From: Gordonibacter massiliensis (ex Traore et al. 2017) | Lineage (GTDB): Bacteria; Actinomycetota; Coriobacteriia; Coriobacteriales; Eggerthellaceae | DNA: 64,000 nucleotides | Direction of reading: 5' to 3' | NCBI GenBank assembly: GCA_900170005.1 | Contig: LT827128.1 | Location: 2,848,168 to 2,912,167, forward strand | Part shown: positions 47,712 through 55,711 of the stretch, in pieces | How positions within the stretch are numbered: position 1 is the first letter of the stretch | Layout: every line of letters begins with the position of its first letter | The notes under the pieces: generated by a model | What the model saw: the letters and a program-made list of their open reading frames with translations, nothing else | Databases searched by the model: none | Told to the model about the DNA's origin: nothing | Made by a program: the position numbers and the translations under genes

Positions 47712-48917
47712 CTATCTTTTCGGCAGCAGTTTGATGTCGATGGCACCGGCAGGGCAGGCTTCCACGCAGGCTCCGCACTTCGAGCATTCGGGGATGCGGG
47801 GGCTATGGGGATCGACCTGCTCGGGGCATGCGTCGACGCAGACGCGGCAATCCGTGCCGGACGTGCGCAGACACGCTTCGCTGCGCACACGGGGGCGCAG
47901 CGTGCGGTTCGCGCTGGCAATGAGCGACACGAGGGCGCTCACAGGGCATATCTTCGCGCACCACTTCCGCAGGAACACCACCTCCAGCGCGAGGATGGCG
48001 GGGAAGATGACGAGCCCCCACGACGTCTCGTTGAACTGGAACAGGTGCCAGAGCCCTATGAACGTGGCGAACGTGAGGCCGATGGGGCATACGAGGCAGA
48101 ACACCGGGAAGCCGAACACGGCCGTGGCGCCCAGCGCTCCCAGCAGCGTGGCGTGGCGCGTGTCGAGGCGGACGCCGTCGCGCTTTCCGCCCACCGGATC
48201 GAGCGCGCAGGTGGAGCAGCGGCGGGCATCGGCGCTGGTACAGGAGCAGGTTTCGTACGGGGCGCCCGCGCCCTTGACGACGTCGGTTTTGCAGGCGCGG
48301 ACGTTTTTCACGGCGGAGTTGACGGCGAGGGCCGAACGCGGCGCGTCGGCGGCATGTTCGCTTGCGTTCTCTGCTGCTGGGATCTCTTCGACGGCTGGGG
48401 ACTCGAGCGCCGCTTCGCTCGTTCCGTTGCGGTGCGCACTCTCGTTGACCTTCGTTTTCGCCTTCTTTCGAGGCCGAATGAGCCGCTGCAGCCAAGGGGC
48501 GGGGCACATCCAAGCGCAGAAGGCCTTGCCTACCACCGCCACAACCACCACCATGCCGGCAAGCAGCAGCAACGGATGCAACATGACCTCGCGCGCGCCC
48601 AACATGGTTTCGAGGGCTCCCAGCGGACAGAGCGCGGCGACTGCGTCCCATCCGAACGACGAGGGCGTGCCCGTGCCGGTTCGGAAGGCGAGCCCCACCG
48701 CCACAAGCGCGACCACGGCGGCGAAGGCTAGGGCGCGCGCCCTCTTGAAGGGGAAGGGGTGCGCTTTCCCGCCTGTTTGCGCGCAGTTGTCGCCCCCAGG
48801 TGTTTCATGCGAGATATCGGCTCGGTTTTCGGGCAAAGCGGCTGCCGTTTCCGCTGCATCGCCCGCGGTACCAGCGGGGCTTTGCGTTGCCTCGGGCCGC
48901 TCTTCGAAGCCGTCCAT
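47712..48917 (-). CDS. NapH-like membrane ferredoxin (second operon)
   Basis: A 401-residue paralogue of the protein at 2924-3931. It has a Pro/Ala-rich cytoplasmic extension of about 60 residues, membrane helices with CPLGALE and CAWMCPAPWLQR, a long variable loop containing CSCTSADARRCSTCALDP, CLVCPIG, CAKICPVS, and C-terminal ferredoxin sites CRVCVDACPEQ and CSKCGACVEACP. The loop holds six cysteines absent from most NapH proteins and may bind an additional metal. AAAGGAG precedes the ATG, which overlaps the preceding TGA. Last gene of the operon. Confidence 0.85.
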   Translation of the reverse strand: MDGFEERPEATQSPAGTAGDAAETAAALPENRADISHETPGGDNCAQTGGKAHPFPFKRARALAFAAVVALVAVGLAFRTGTGTPSSFGWDAVAALCPLGALETMLGAREVMLHPLLLLAGMVVVVAVVGKAFCAWMCPAPWLQRLIRPRKKAKTKVNESAHRNGTSEAALESPAVEEIPAAENASEHAADAPRSALAVNSAVKNVRACKTDVVKGAGAPYETCSCTSADARRCSTCALDPVGGKRDGVRLDTRHATLLGALGATAVFGFPVFCLVCPIGLTFATFIGLWHLFQFNETSWGLVIFPAILALEVVFLRKWCAKICPVSALVSLIASANRTLRPRVRSEACLRTSGTDCRVCVDACPEQVDPHSPRIPECSKCGACVEACPAGAIDIKLLPKR

Positions 48918-49498
48918 CAGGCGCTCCTTTCCACGTTGATGCCGCGTTTGCTGCCGCCGGCGAACGACCGATACGTGTTCGACGGACAGCGGTACTCGCA
49001 CACGCCGCATCCGTTGCAACGCTTCTCGTCCACTACGGGACGGCCGGAGGCGTCGGCCGACAACGCATCGTAAGGGCACGCGTCCACGCACACGCGGCAG
49101 CTTCCCTGGATCCAAGCGATGCAGCGCTCCTCGTCGATGATGGCCGTGCCGATGCGGTTCACGGCGGCGTCGACGCCCGCGACGGCCTCGGTGGGGCACA
49201 CGTCCTCGCAGCGGCCGCAGAAATCGCAGAGCCCCCGATGGAAATCCATGATGGGCGTGCGCCAGTTCAGCAGGCCGTCCTCCAGAAGCCCAGTGCGGAT
49301 GCATCCCTGCGGGCACACGGATCGGCAGCGGTCGCACTTCAGGCAGAGGGCGCGGAAACGATCCTCGTCCTGCGCGCCGGGCGGTCGCAGGGGAGTTGCG
49401 CCGCCGTCGAGTGCCGTGGCCGCTCCGCCCACGGCAAAGCTCGCGGCGGCAAGCGCGCCGCCGGCGACGAGAGATCTGCGTGAGAGCGATGGGGGCAT
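48917..49498 (-). CDS. NapG-like periplasmic ferredoxin (second operon)
   Basis: A 193-residue Tat-exported polyferredoxin (SRRSLVAGGALAAASF), paralogous to 2352-2927. Four clusters: CLKCDRCRSVCP, CDFCGRCEDVCP, CRVCVDACP and CNGCGVCEYRCP. It likely passes electrons between NapH and the reductase. No strong ribosome-binding site is visible; an upstream hairpin separates it from the anchor gene. Its TGA overlaps the NapH ATG. Confidence 0.85.
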   Translation of the reverse strand: MPPSLSRRSLVAGGALAAASFAVGGAATALDGGATPLRPPGAQDEDRFRALCLKCDRCRSVCPQGCIRTGLLEDGLLNWRTPIMDFHRGLCDFCGRCEDVCPTEAVAGVDAAVNRIGTAIIDEERCIAWIQGSCRVCVDACPYDALSADASGRPVVDEKRCNGCGVCEYRCPSNTYRSFAGGSKRGINVERSA

Positions 49499-49515
49499 GA
49501 CGTGGCTCAGCGAGC

Positions 49516-49546
49516 CATCTCCCCGGCAACGATCGCCGGGGAGATG
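49516..49546 (-). terminator. Hairpin between anchor and NapG-like gene (second operon)
   Basis: CATCTCCCCGGC (49516-49527) and GCCGGGGAGATG (49535-49546) are perfect arms, eight bases after the anchor stop codon. No T-run follows. The position matches the hairpin at 2245-2278, though the sequence does not. Confidence 0.6.
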
Positions 49547-49554
49547 CGGGTTCG

Positions 49555-50361
49555 CTAGATCAGCCCGAAGAAGTCGTAGAGCCCCGCGCCGATCACCCAC
49601 ATGGCACAGCGGAACGCCACGGAACCGGCGAGCGCGGCCACGAGGGCCACTGCGCCTCCGGCAACTGCGCTGCCCGGTTTCTTCCACACGAAGGCGCCGC
49701 AGGCAGCAGGCACCGCGCCGCCGCACAGCGCGGCCGCGCCCACCAGTAGCGCGGCGTTGCCGGCGAACGCGCCGGACGCCGCACCGTAGGCCAACGTGGT
49801 GACGAGCGCCGCGCAGCCGCCTGCCAGCGTCGTGAGGCCCGCGAACGACACGGCCGCCTCATCGGCCTTCTGCACGGCGATCAGCAGCAGCCAGGCCGCC
49901 GCACCCGAGGCGGCCGCCGTGCCCAGGTAGCCGAGCGGCAGCAGCTCGGTGTTCCAAGCCGCGATGGCCGGCATGAGGTAGCTCTGCCCCGCCATGAACG
50001 GCATGAGCGCGCCCAGCGCCATGCCGATGACGGCCACCGCCTTGAGCGGCGTGCCCGTCAGGGAGCGCTTCAGCATGACCAAAAACGCCACCAGCACGAT
50101 GCACAGCAGGCCCACGAGCACGGCCTCGGTGAAGATTCCCGATGTGGGGTGCTGCAGCGCGCCCAGCATGCGGTCGGGATGCGACAGGTGCGTGACCGAG
50201 GCGCAACCGCCCACCACGGTCAGCGCGAGCGCCGCCACGGTTCCGGCGAACGCGCCCTTGTCGGTCTTTCCCACGAGCACGTTCAGCCCAACGAAGAAGA
50301 AGAGCCAGCCGCCCAACCCGGTGAGGGCGGTGAAGAGCACCAGTGACCATTGGATGTCCAT
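49555..50361 (-). CDS. dmsC: DmsC-like membrane anchor subunit (second operon)
   Basis: A 268-residue, roughly eight-span membrane protein beginning MDIQWSLVLFTALTG and sharing ASVTHLSHPDRMLGALQHPT with the anchor at 1400-2221. It should oxidise menaquinol and hold the catalytic dimer at the membrane. AAGGAGGAG precedes the ATG, which overlaps the TAA of the iron-sulfur gene. Confidence 0.92.
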   Translation of the reverse strand: MDIQWSLVLFTALTGLGGWLFFFVGLNVLVGKTDKGAFAGTVAALALTVVGGCASVTHLSHPDRMLGALQHPTSGIFTEAVLVGLLCIVLVAFLVMLKRSLTGTPLKAVAVIGMALGALMPFMAGQSYLMPAIAAWNTELLPLGYLGTAAASGAAAWLLLIAVQKADEAAVSFAGLTTLAGGCAALVTTLAYGAASGAFAGNAALLVGAAALCGGAVPAACGAFVWKKPGSAVAGGAVALVAALAGSVAFRCAMWVIGAGLYDFFGLI

Positions 50362-50945
50362 TAGTCGATCTCCTCCTTCCATGCAGCGTACTTAGAAGAC
50401 AGGATGTAGGCGGTCTGCGGAGCGTTGCCCACGTCCTTCAGGCGGTGCACCGCGTTCGCACCGGCCGCCGCGAGCGCCTTCGACGCGTCGGAGGCCGGAT
50501 CGTCCAGGTCGCCGTAGAAACGTGCCGACCCGCAGCAAGCCGCCACGCACTTGGGCTGCTCGCCCACGCTGGTCAGTTGGCCGCACAGCGTGCACTTCTC
50601 CACCACGTTCTCGGACGGGCTCCACGAGCGAACGCCGTAGGGGCAGGCCATCATGCAATACTTGCAGCCGATGCACTTCTCTTTGTCCACCAGCACCACG
50701 TTGTTCTCGTCGCGGTACGACGCGCCCGTGGGGCACACGTGCGTGCAGGGGGAGTCGGCGCACTGCTGGCACATGACCGGCAGGAAGTACTGTTGCAGGT
50801 GCGGGTAGTCCCCGAACGGGCCCACCTGCACCACCTTGTTCCAGAACGAGCCCAGCTCCACCTCGTTCTCGTTCTTGCAGGCGATCTCGCAGCCGTGGCA
50901 GCCGATGCAGCGGTCGAGGTCGACGACGATAGCGTAATGCGACAT
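50361..50945 (-). CDS. dmsB: DmsB-like iron-sulfur subunit (second operon)
   Basis: A 194-residue four-cluster ferredoxin subunit. Cysteine groups are CIGCHGCEIAC, CQQCADSPCTHVCP, CIGCKYCMMACP and CTLCGQ with CVAACC. It is close to the paralogue at 813-1400. Its start and stop overlap both neighbours as TAATG, so catalytic, iron-sulfur and anchor subunits are made in step. GGAGGAGG precedes the ATG. Confidence 0.95.
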   Translation of the reverse strand: MSHYAIVVDLDRCIGCHGCEIACKNENEVELGSFWNKVVQVGPFGDYPHLQQYFLPVMCQQCADSPCTHVCPTGASYRDENNVVLVDKEKCIGCKYCMMACPYGVRSWSPSENVVEKCTLCGQLTSVGEQPKCVAACCGSARFYGDLDDPASDASKALAAAGANAVHRLKDVGNAPQTAYILSSKYAAWKEEID

Positions 50946-53782
50946 TATGCGGCACCTCCTCCGGTGTTCTCAGACGGTTGCGGCAGCCAAGGCGCGAAGT
51001 CGGTCGGCTCGTACCACACGCCGTCGGGGCGTGCGGCCTTCTCGATCTTCACGTTGATGCCGCGCAGGGTGTACGTGCCGAACTCGGGGTTGTAGTAGCC
51101 CGTGTTCTTCGTCAGCACGTTCATGTTGCAGGTGGTCCAACTCTTGCGGGGGTCTTGCCCCTCTTCCAGGAACTCGGGGTTCCAGAAGCGCTCCATGTAC
51201 GCGCAATCCTTCGCGATGCCCTCCGTTACGTGGGCTACGCCGTAGACGCCGTCGGCCACGATGCGTTGCCCCTCGGCCGTGAGCTCCTCGCCGGTGTCCA
51301 GGTTGCTGAACACGTCCAAGCCGTCGGTGCGGGGCGACTTCACGTTCACCCAGTCGCCGTTGGAGATGCCGTGCTCGGCGGCGTACTCGGGGCTGATCCA
51401 CACCTCGGGTGCGGGGTAGATCTCGCGGATGTAGGGGTTGTTGCGCAGCGTGCCATGGTGGAAGTACGGGATGCGGCCCTCGGTGAGCACGAGCGGATAG
51501 TCGTCGCCGTACTCCTGGATGTCCTCCGGCTCCCGATAGTAGGGCATGGGCAGGTACTCGGTGGAAGCGGCCGGCATATCGAACTTCTCGGCACCATGGC
51601 GGCCGATGTAGGTCATGACGTCGCCGTAGGGGCCGCACTTCTTGGGGTTGTCCTTGATGTCGCCGGCGGCGCAGCCGGAAAAGCCCGCGTACGCGCTGTC
51701 GCCGGGCTCGCCGTCCCTGCCCTGCGCGAGGCCCTTGTAAGCCTGCTCATACGGGGCGTTCCAATACTCTTCGGGCTCGACGTCGTTGTACGGCGCTTTC
51801 GCCACCAGCTCGTCCCAGGTCATACCGACGTTGGAGGCTACGAACTCATAGTATTCCTCCAACGTGTTCCAGTAGGTGGGGGTCGACCCGCATGCTTCGG
51901 GGTCGAACGCCTTCTGCATGCCCACGTGGCCGCGCTCGGCCAGCGCCTTGGCAAGCACGGACCAGATGAACGTCTCGTCGATGCACTCGAAGAGGTTCGT
52001 CACCGGCTGGCGCAACAGCACGGCGTACAGGCGCCCTTGGAGGAAAGCCGTTTCCAGCCACTCGGCCGTGGGCAGCAGGATGTCGGCCGCTTCGGTGGAG
52101 AACGAGGTGGGGTACATGTACATGTGCACGATCAGGTCGAGTTTGGGGAACGCGTCCACCCACGATGCCGAGTTGCCCAGCATGGCCATCTTGTTGCCGG
52201 AGCGTTCGATCCAGATATGCGGCTGGTAGGGCTCGCCGGTGAGGATGGCGTTCAGGATCGTGGGAATGTGGCTGTGCATCCAGCCGCCGAGCCCCTTATG
52301 CTCCACGTATCCCAGGCGGTTCGTGATGTTCTCGGGCGTTTGGAACTGGTAAGGGGCCGTTCCCATGAAGCCGTCGGGGAACACGGTGGACTCTGCGGAG
52401 TGCGGGAAGCTGTTCGCGGGGCTGCCCGGCTTGTCGATATAGCCCATCATGCAGTCGAGCGCTGCTGCGCCGATGGCGGCCTGCGCAGACTGCGGGTACT
52501 GATCGGTCGCCACACCAAGGCTGATGCCGCCCGATTCGCATTCGGCATACAGGCGGATGGCCTTTTCCAAGTCGTCGGCGTTCACGCGGCAGATTTCGGC
52601 CACGTGCTCCAGCGTGTACTCTTCGGCTTGCTCCTGGTAGGCGGTGAACGCCGTCTTGGCCTTCACGGTGCTGCCGTCGGCCAACGTCACATCGAACGTG
52701 CCGAAGAGCGCGGGATGGTAGGACGTCTCGTTGTCGGGGGCCAACGCGAACGCCTTCGCCACTTTGCCGGAGGCCTCGTCGTAGTAGACGTAGCCCTCGT
52801 TCTCGGCGGTCACGTCGGAGAACACCTTGCTTGCGCGCAGCAGCGCTCCGGCAGGGTCGCTCGGATCCACGAGGAACGGCAGGTTCGTCCACGTTGCGCA
52901 GAAGTCCTTGTCGTAGAGCTTGTTCTCAATGAGGTAGCGCATCCAGCCCAGCATCATGGCCACGTCGGTGCCGGGGCGGACGGGCAGCCACACGTCGGCG
53001 CGCGCGGCGTCGGGTGTGAAACGTGGGTCGATAACCACGGTCTGCGTGCCCGCGGCGCGTAGCTCCACCACGGCGCGGCCGGCCGACGAGGGCGCGTGCT
53101 GCGCGGGGCCGGTGCCCCACATGACGTAGGTGTCGATGGACACGTTCGGGTTGTACAGCTCGGCGCAGTTCGAGTCGGCGATGGACGTGTCGCCCACGCC
53201 GTTGATGAGCGGCATGGTGTAGCTGCGCGGCAGGTAGCACTGCGCGCAGCCCGGCTCGAACACGTTGCCTGCGCCCCAGAAGTTGCGGAAGCGCGGAGGG
53301 CTGAAGAACTGCGGGTTGCCGCCGCCTCCGGTGGAGAGGAGCAGGCCCTCCAAGCCCGTCTTCTCTTTCATGTCCATGAGCGCGTCGGCTATGGTGTCGA
53401 TGGCTTCTTCCCAGGTGATGCGCTCCCACTGGTTGCCACCGCGATCGCCCACGCGCTTCATGGGGTACTTGTTGCGGTTGGGGTGGTAGAGCGCCTGGAT
53501 GCCCGACAGGCCCTTCGGGCACACGCGGCCCTCCGACATGGGGTCGGCGGGGTCGCCTTCCAGCTTCACCACGCGGCCGTTCTGCACGTGCGCGATGACG
53601 CCGCAGTTCGAGATGCAGGCGCGGCACGACGTGTGAACGAGCTTGACCTCGTCGGCCGCGTACGCCTTGTCGCTTGCCACCAGATTGCTCACCGTAGCGA
53701 CGCCGCTGCTCAAGGCCGCCGCGCCGGCGGCGAGGGCCGAGGCCTTCACGAAGCTGCGTCGGGTGAGGTTCGTACTCGACAT
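50945..53782 (-). CDS. dmsA: DmsA-like molybdopterin oxidoreductase catalytic subunit
   Basis: A complete 945-residue catalytic subunit. The Tat signal is LTRRSFVKASALAAGAA, cleaved near AYAAD. The [4Fe-4S] ligands are Cys53, Cys56, Cys60 and Cys88 (CRACISNC; VCPKG). Long molybdopterin-binding domains follow, with FGTYTLRGI near the end. It is somewhat longer than E. coli DmsA. The substrate cannot be named; sulfoxides, N-oxides and oxidised organic molecules are used by relatives in this group. GGAGGGAAC precedes the ATG. The gene of unknown function at 53852 lies just upstream. Confidence 0.93.
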   Translation of the reverse strand: MSSTNLTRRSFVKASALAAGAAALSSGVATVSNLVASDKAYAADEVKLVHTSCRACISNCGVIAHVQNGRVVKLEGDPADPMSEGRVCPKGLSGIQALYHPNRNKYPMKRVGDRGGNQWERITWEEAIDTIADALMDMKEKTGLEGLLLSTGGGGNPQFFSPPRFRNFWGAGNVFEPGCAQCYLPRSYTMPLINGVGDTSIADSNCAELYNPNVSIDTYVMWGTGPAQHAPSSAGRAVVELRAAGTQTVVIDPRFTPDAARADVWLPVRPGTDVAMMLGWMRYLIENKLYDKDFCATWTNLPFLVDPSDPAGALLRASKVFSDVTAENEGYVYYDEASGKVAKAFALAPDNETSYHPALFGTFDVTLADGSTVKAKTAFTAYQEQAEEYTLEHVAEICRVNADDLEKAIRLYAECESGGISLGVATDQYPQSAQAAIGAAALDCMMGYIDKPGSPANSFPHSAESTVFPDGFMGTAPYQFQTPENITNRLGYVEHKGLGGWMHSHIPTILNAILTGEPYQPHIWIERSGNKMAMLGNSASWVDAFPKLDLIVHMYMYPTSFSTEAADILLPTAEWLETAFLQGRLYAVLLRQPVTNLFECIDETFIWSVLAKALAERGHVGMQKAFDPEACGSTPTYWNTLEEYYEFVASNVGMTWDELVAKAPYNDVEPEEYWNAPYEQAYKGLAQGRDGEPGDSAYAGFSGCAAGDIKDNPKKCGPYGDVMTYIGRHGAEKFDMPAASTEYLPMPYYREPEDIQEYGDDYPLVLTEGRIPYFHHGTLRNNPYIREIYPAPEVWISPEYAAEHGISNGDWVNVKSPRTDGLDVFSNLDTGEELTAEGQRIVADGVYGVAHVTEGIAKDCAYMERFWNPEFLEEGQDPRKSWTTCNMNVLTKNTGYYNPEFGTYTLRGINVKIEKAARPDGVWYEPTDFAPWLPQPSENTGGGAA

Positions 53783-53851
53783 GTTCCCTCCTTCTTGTTT
53801 CTCTCGTCTCGCATGCTGTTGCTATGGGATGGGCGCGTCAGCCCGCCCCTG

Positions 53852-54568
53852 TCAAACCGAGGCTAGAAAGCGCTTTCCGGCTTCGGTGATGACCCAAGAT
53901 CCGTCCCAGACGAGGCCCCCGGCCTCGGTCAGGCGGTCGATGAAGTAAACGGCGTGCAGCCGCTGCCCGCCGGAGCGCGCGGTCGGCTCGAGCGCGGGAT
54001 GTCCGTCTAGCAGGCGCTTCACGCTGTCGAGCGAGCGCGGCTCGCGGCAGTGCTCCAGCAGGCGCACGAACGCGTCGCGGCGCGCGGGCCCCGCGTTCGC
54101 GCAAGCGGCGATGCGACGCTCGGGATCGAGCAGCACCACGGCAGCACGCCCTGCGGGGGTCGTCGTCACCGTGCGGCGCACCGCGAGCGCGGCCACGGCG
54201 TCGTCGTCGAGCCCTTGGGCGGCCAGCTCGGCCCGGCGCGTGCTGTCGAGCACGGCGCCGGCGGCGTCGTAGCGCGTTTGCACGAGGCCGCCGGCTGCCA
54301 CGAGGGAGTGCACGAGTGCATAGGGCGTTTGCAACGCCTGCGCCTGCTCGAGCTGGGTCTGCAGATAGGATTCGACTTCGCTCTCGTCACGCTCCTCGCC
54401 GCAGAGGGCGAGCGTCTTGTACAGCAGCTCGCGATGGCGCGGGTGGTTGCAGATGCAGTCGACGACGCGCGCGACGTCCTCCTCGGCGGGCTGGTTCTCC
54501 TGGCGGGCCTGAAGGCCGGCGGCGACTGCGGACACGGGTTCGGTCGTGCTGGCGTGCGATGCGGTCAT
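53852..54568 (-). CDS. Conserved-context protein of unknown function heading the second dms operon
   Basis: A 238-residue soluble protein that I do not recognise. It is helical and Ala-rich; residues about 25-90 (CICNHPRHRELLYKTLALCG, then ESYLQTQLEQAQALQTPY) resemble a winged-helix start, and the C-terminus LHAVYFIDRLTEAGGLVWDG resembles another. It might be a regulator or an assembly factor for the reductase. GGGGGAAG sets the ATG at 54568 over an upstream in-frame ATG. It is 69 bases upstream of the catalytic gene on the same strand, so they are probably one transcript. Confidence 0.6.
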   Translation of the reverse strand: MTASHASTTEPVSAVAAGLQARQENQPAEEDVARVVDCICNHPRHRELLYKTLALCGEERDESEVESYLQTQLEQAQALQTPYALVHSLVAAGGLVQTRYDAAGAVLDSTRRAELAAQGLDDDAVAALAVRRTVTTTPAGRAAVVLLDPERRIAACANAGPARRDAFVRLLEHCREPRSLDSVKRLLDGHPALEPTARSGGQRLHAVYFIDRLTEAGGLVWDGSWVITEAGKRFLASV

Positions 54569-54611
54569 GGTGTCGCTTCCCCCTTCTTGCTTGCAGGTAC
54601 GGGCGGCTTCC

Positions 54612-54631
54612 TGCAAGAGGATGCAAGAGGA
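54612..54631. repeat. Two tandem copies of TGCAAGAGGA
   Basis: TGCAAGAGGA repeats twice, head to tail, in the divergent promoter region of the second dms operon. It may be part of a regulator site or chance. Confidence 0.35.
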
Positions 54632-54730
54632 GCCGGCGGCGCTGCGGTTTGACGGTGTTCAGGCTACGGCGTGCTCGATGGCGGCGCATCGTCAGCGGCG
54701 TTCTAAATCGCGGAGGGACGTGGGCGGCTT

Positions 54731-54749
54731 CTAGTCAATCGCTGACTAG
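54731..54749. promoter_or_regulatory. Palindromic operator in the divergent promoter region
   Basis: CTAGTCA (54731-54737), ATCGC, TGACTAG (54743-54749): perfect seven-base arms. It lies between the reductase operon and the TorD-LuxR genes. The nearby LuxR-type protein is a natural candidate to bind it. Confidence 0.6.
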
Positions 54750-54856
54750 TCCTTGTGTGCGCGGCCGGCAAGATAGAACGCAACGGCCGATTCGCCGCCG
54801 TTGCGGCGGTACTACCATGGGAACCGTCGTAAACGCAGGATCGAAGGGAGAGGGCA

Positions 54857-55645
54857 ATGGACGAGAGCACGCTGGAAGAGCTGCGCGCCGCCGCCGAGGC
54901 GCGTGCGGCGTTCTACCGCACGCTGGCATCGCTGTACTTCAAGGAATTGGACCAACAGGGGATCGACCGCTTGGCGGCCGCCGACCTGGCGGCCGTCGAC
55001 GGGGGCGACCCACTCATGAACGAAGGCTACGCCGACATGGCCGCCTATTTGGCGTGCCGCGACGGCGGCACGCGTCAGGAGCTCGCGAGCGACTTCGCGG
55101 GCGCCATCCTGGGTGCCGGCTCGTACGAGGAGCGGCGGGCAACGCCCTTCGAGAGCGTGTTCACGAGCGAGTCCGGGCTGCTCATGCAGGAGGCGCGCGA
55201 CGATGTGTACCGCCTGCTGTGCGAGGCGCATCTGGCGGTGGACGAGGGGCTGCGCACGCCGGAGGACCATCTGAGCTTCGAGTTCGAATACATGGCCGTG
55301 CAGGCCGAGCGCCTGGCGGAGGCGTTGGCGCAGGGCGATGTCGGGCGCGCCGCCCGTGTGCTGGACGAGCAGCGCGCGTTCCATGCCGCGCACCTGCTCA
55401 ACTGGATAGACGCGTACTGCGACTGTCTGGACGGCTGCGCGCGCACGCGGTTCTACCGGGGCGTGTCGAAGGTCACGCGCGGCTTCGTCCACGCCGACGA
55501 GGCGCTCATGGCCGAGGCGGCCGTCGCGCTGGGCGTTGGCGAAGACGAGTCGGCGGAGGACGCCGTGCGTTTCGGGGGTCGTGCCGAGGGCGTCCACGCC
55601 GTTGCGGGCGACGCCTGCGGCGGCGTGGCGGCCGCAGTGTGCTAG
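54857..55645 (+). CDS. TorD/DmsD-family chaperone (second operon)
   Basis: A 262-residue TorD-type chaperone. It shares FYRTLASLYFKELDQQG, TPFESVFTSESGLLMQEARD, RTPEDHLSFEFEYMA and AAHLLNWIDAYCDCLDGC with the family and with 3987-4682. It should mature the catalytic subunit of the operon transcribed away from it. An extra Gly/Ala-rich C-terminal tail of about 50 residues has no clear role. GAAGGGAGAGG precedes the ATG. Confidence 0.9.
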   Translation: MDESTLEELRAAAEARAAFYRTLASLYFKELDQQGIDRLAAADLAAVDGGDPLMNEGYADMAAYLACRDGGTRQELASDFAGAILGAGSYEERRATPFESVFTSESGLLMQEARDDVYRLLCEAHLAVDEGLRTPEDHLSFEFEYMAVQAERLAEALAQGDVGRAARVLDEQRAFHAAHLLNWIDAYCDCLDGCARTRFYRGVSKVTRGFVHADEALMAEAAVALGVGEDESAEDAVRFGGRAEGVHAVAGDACGGVAAAVC

Positions 55646-55711
55646 GATTGCCGCAAGGAGCCTGTTAAAACGCGGCGGGAGGGCCGCGTTGACGCAAAGG
55701 GGAGGAGAGCC

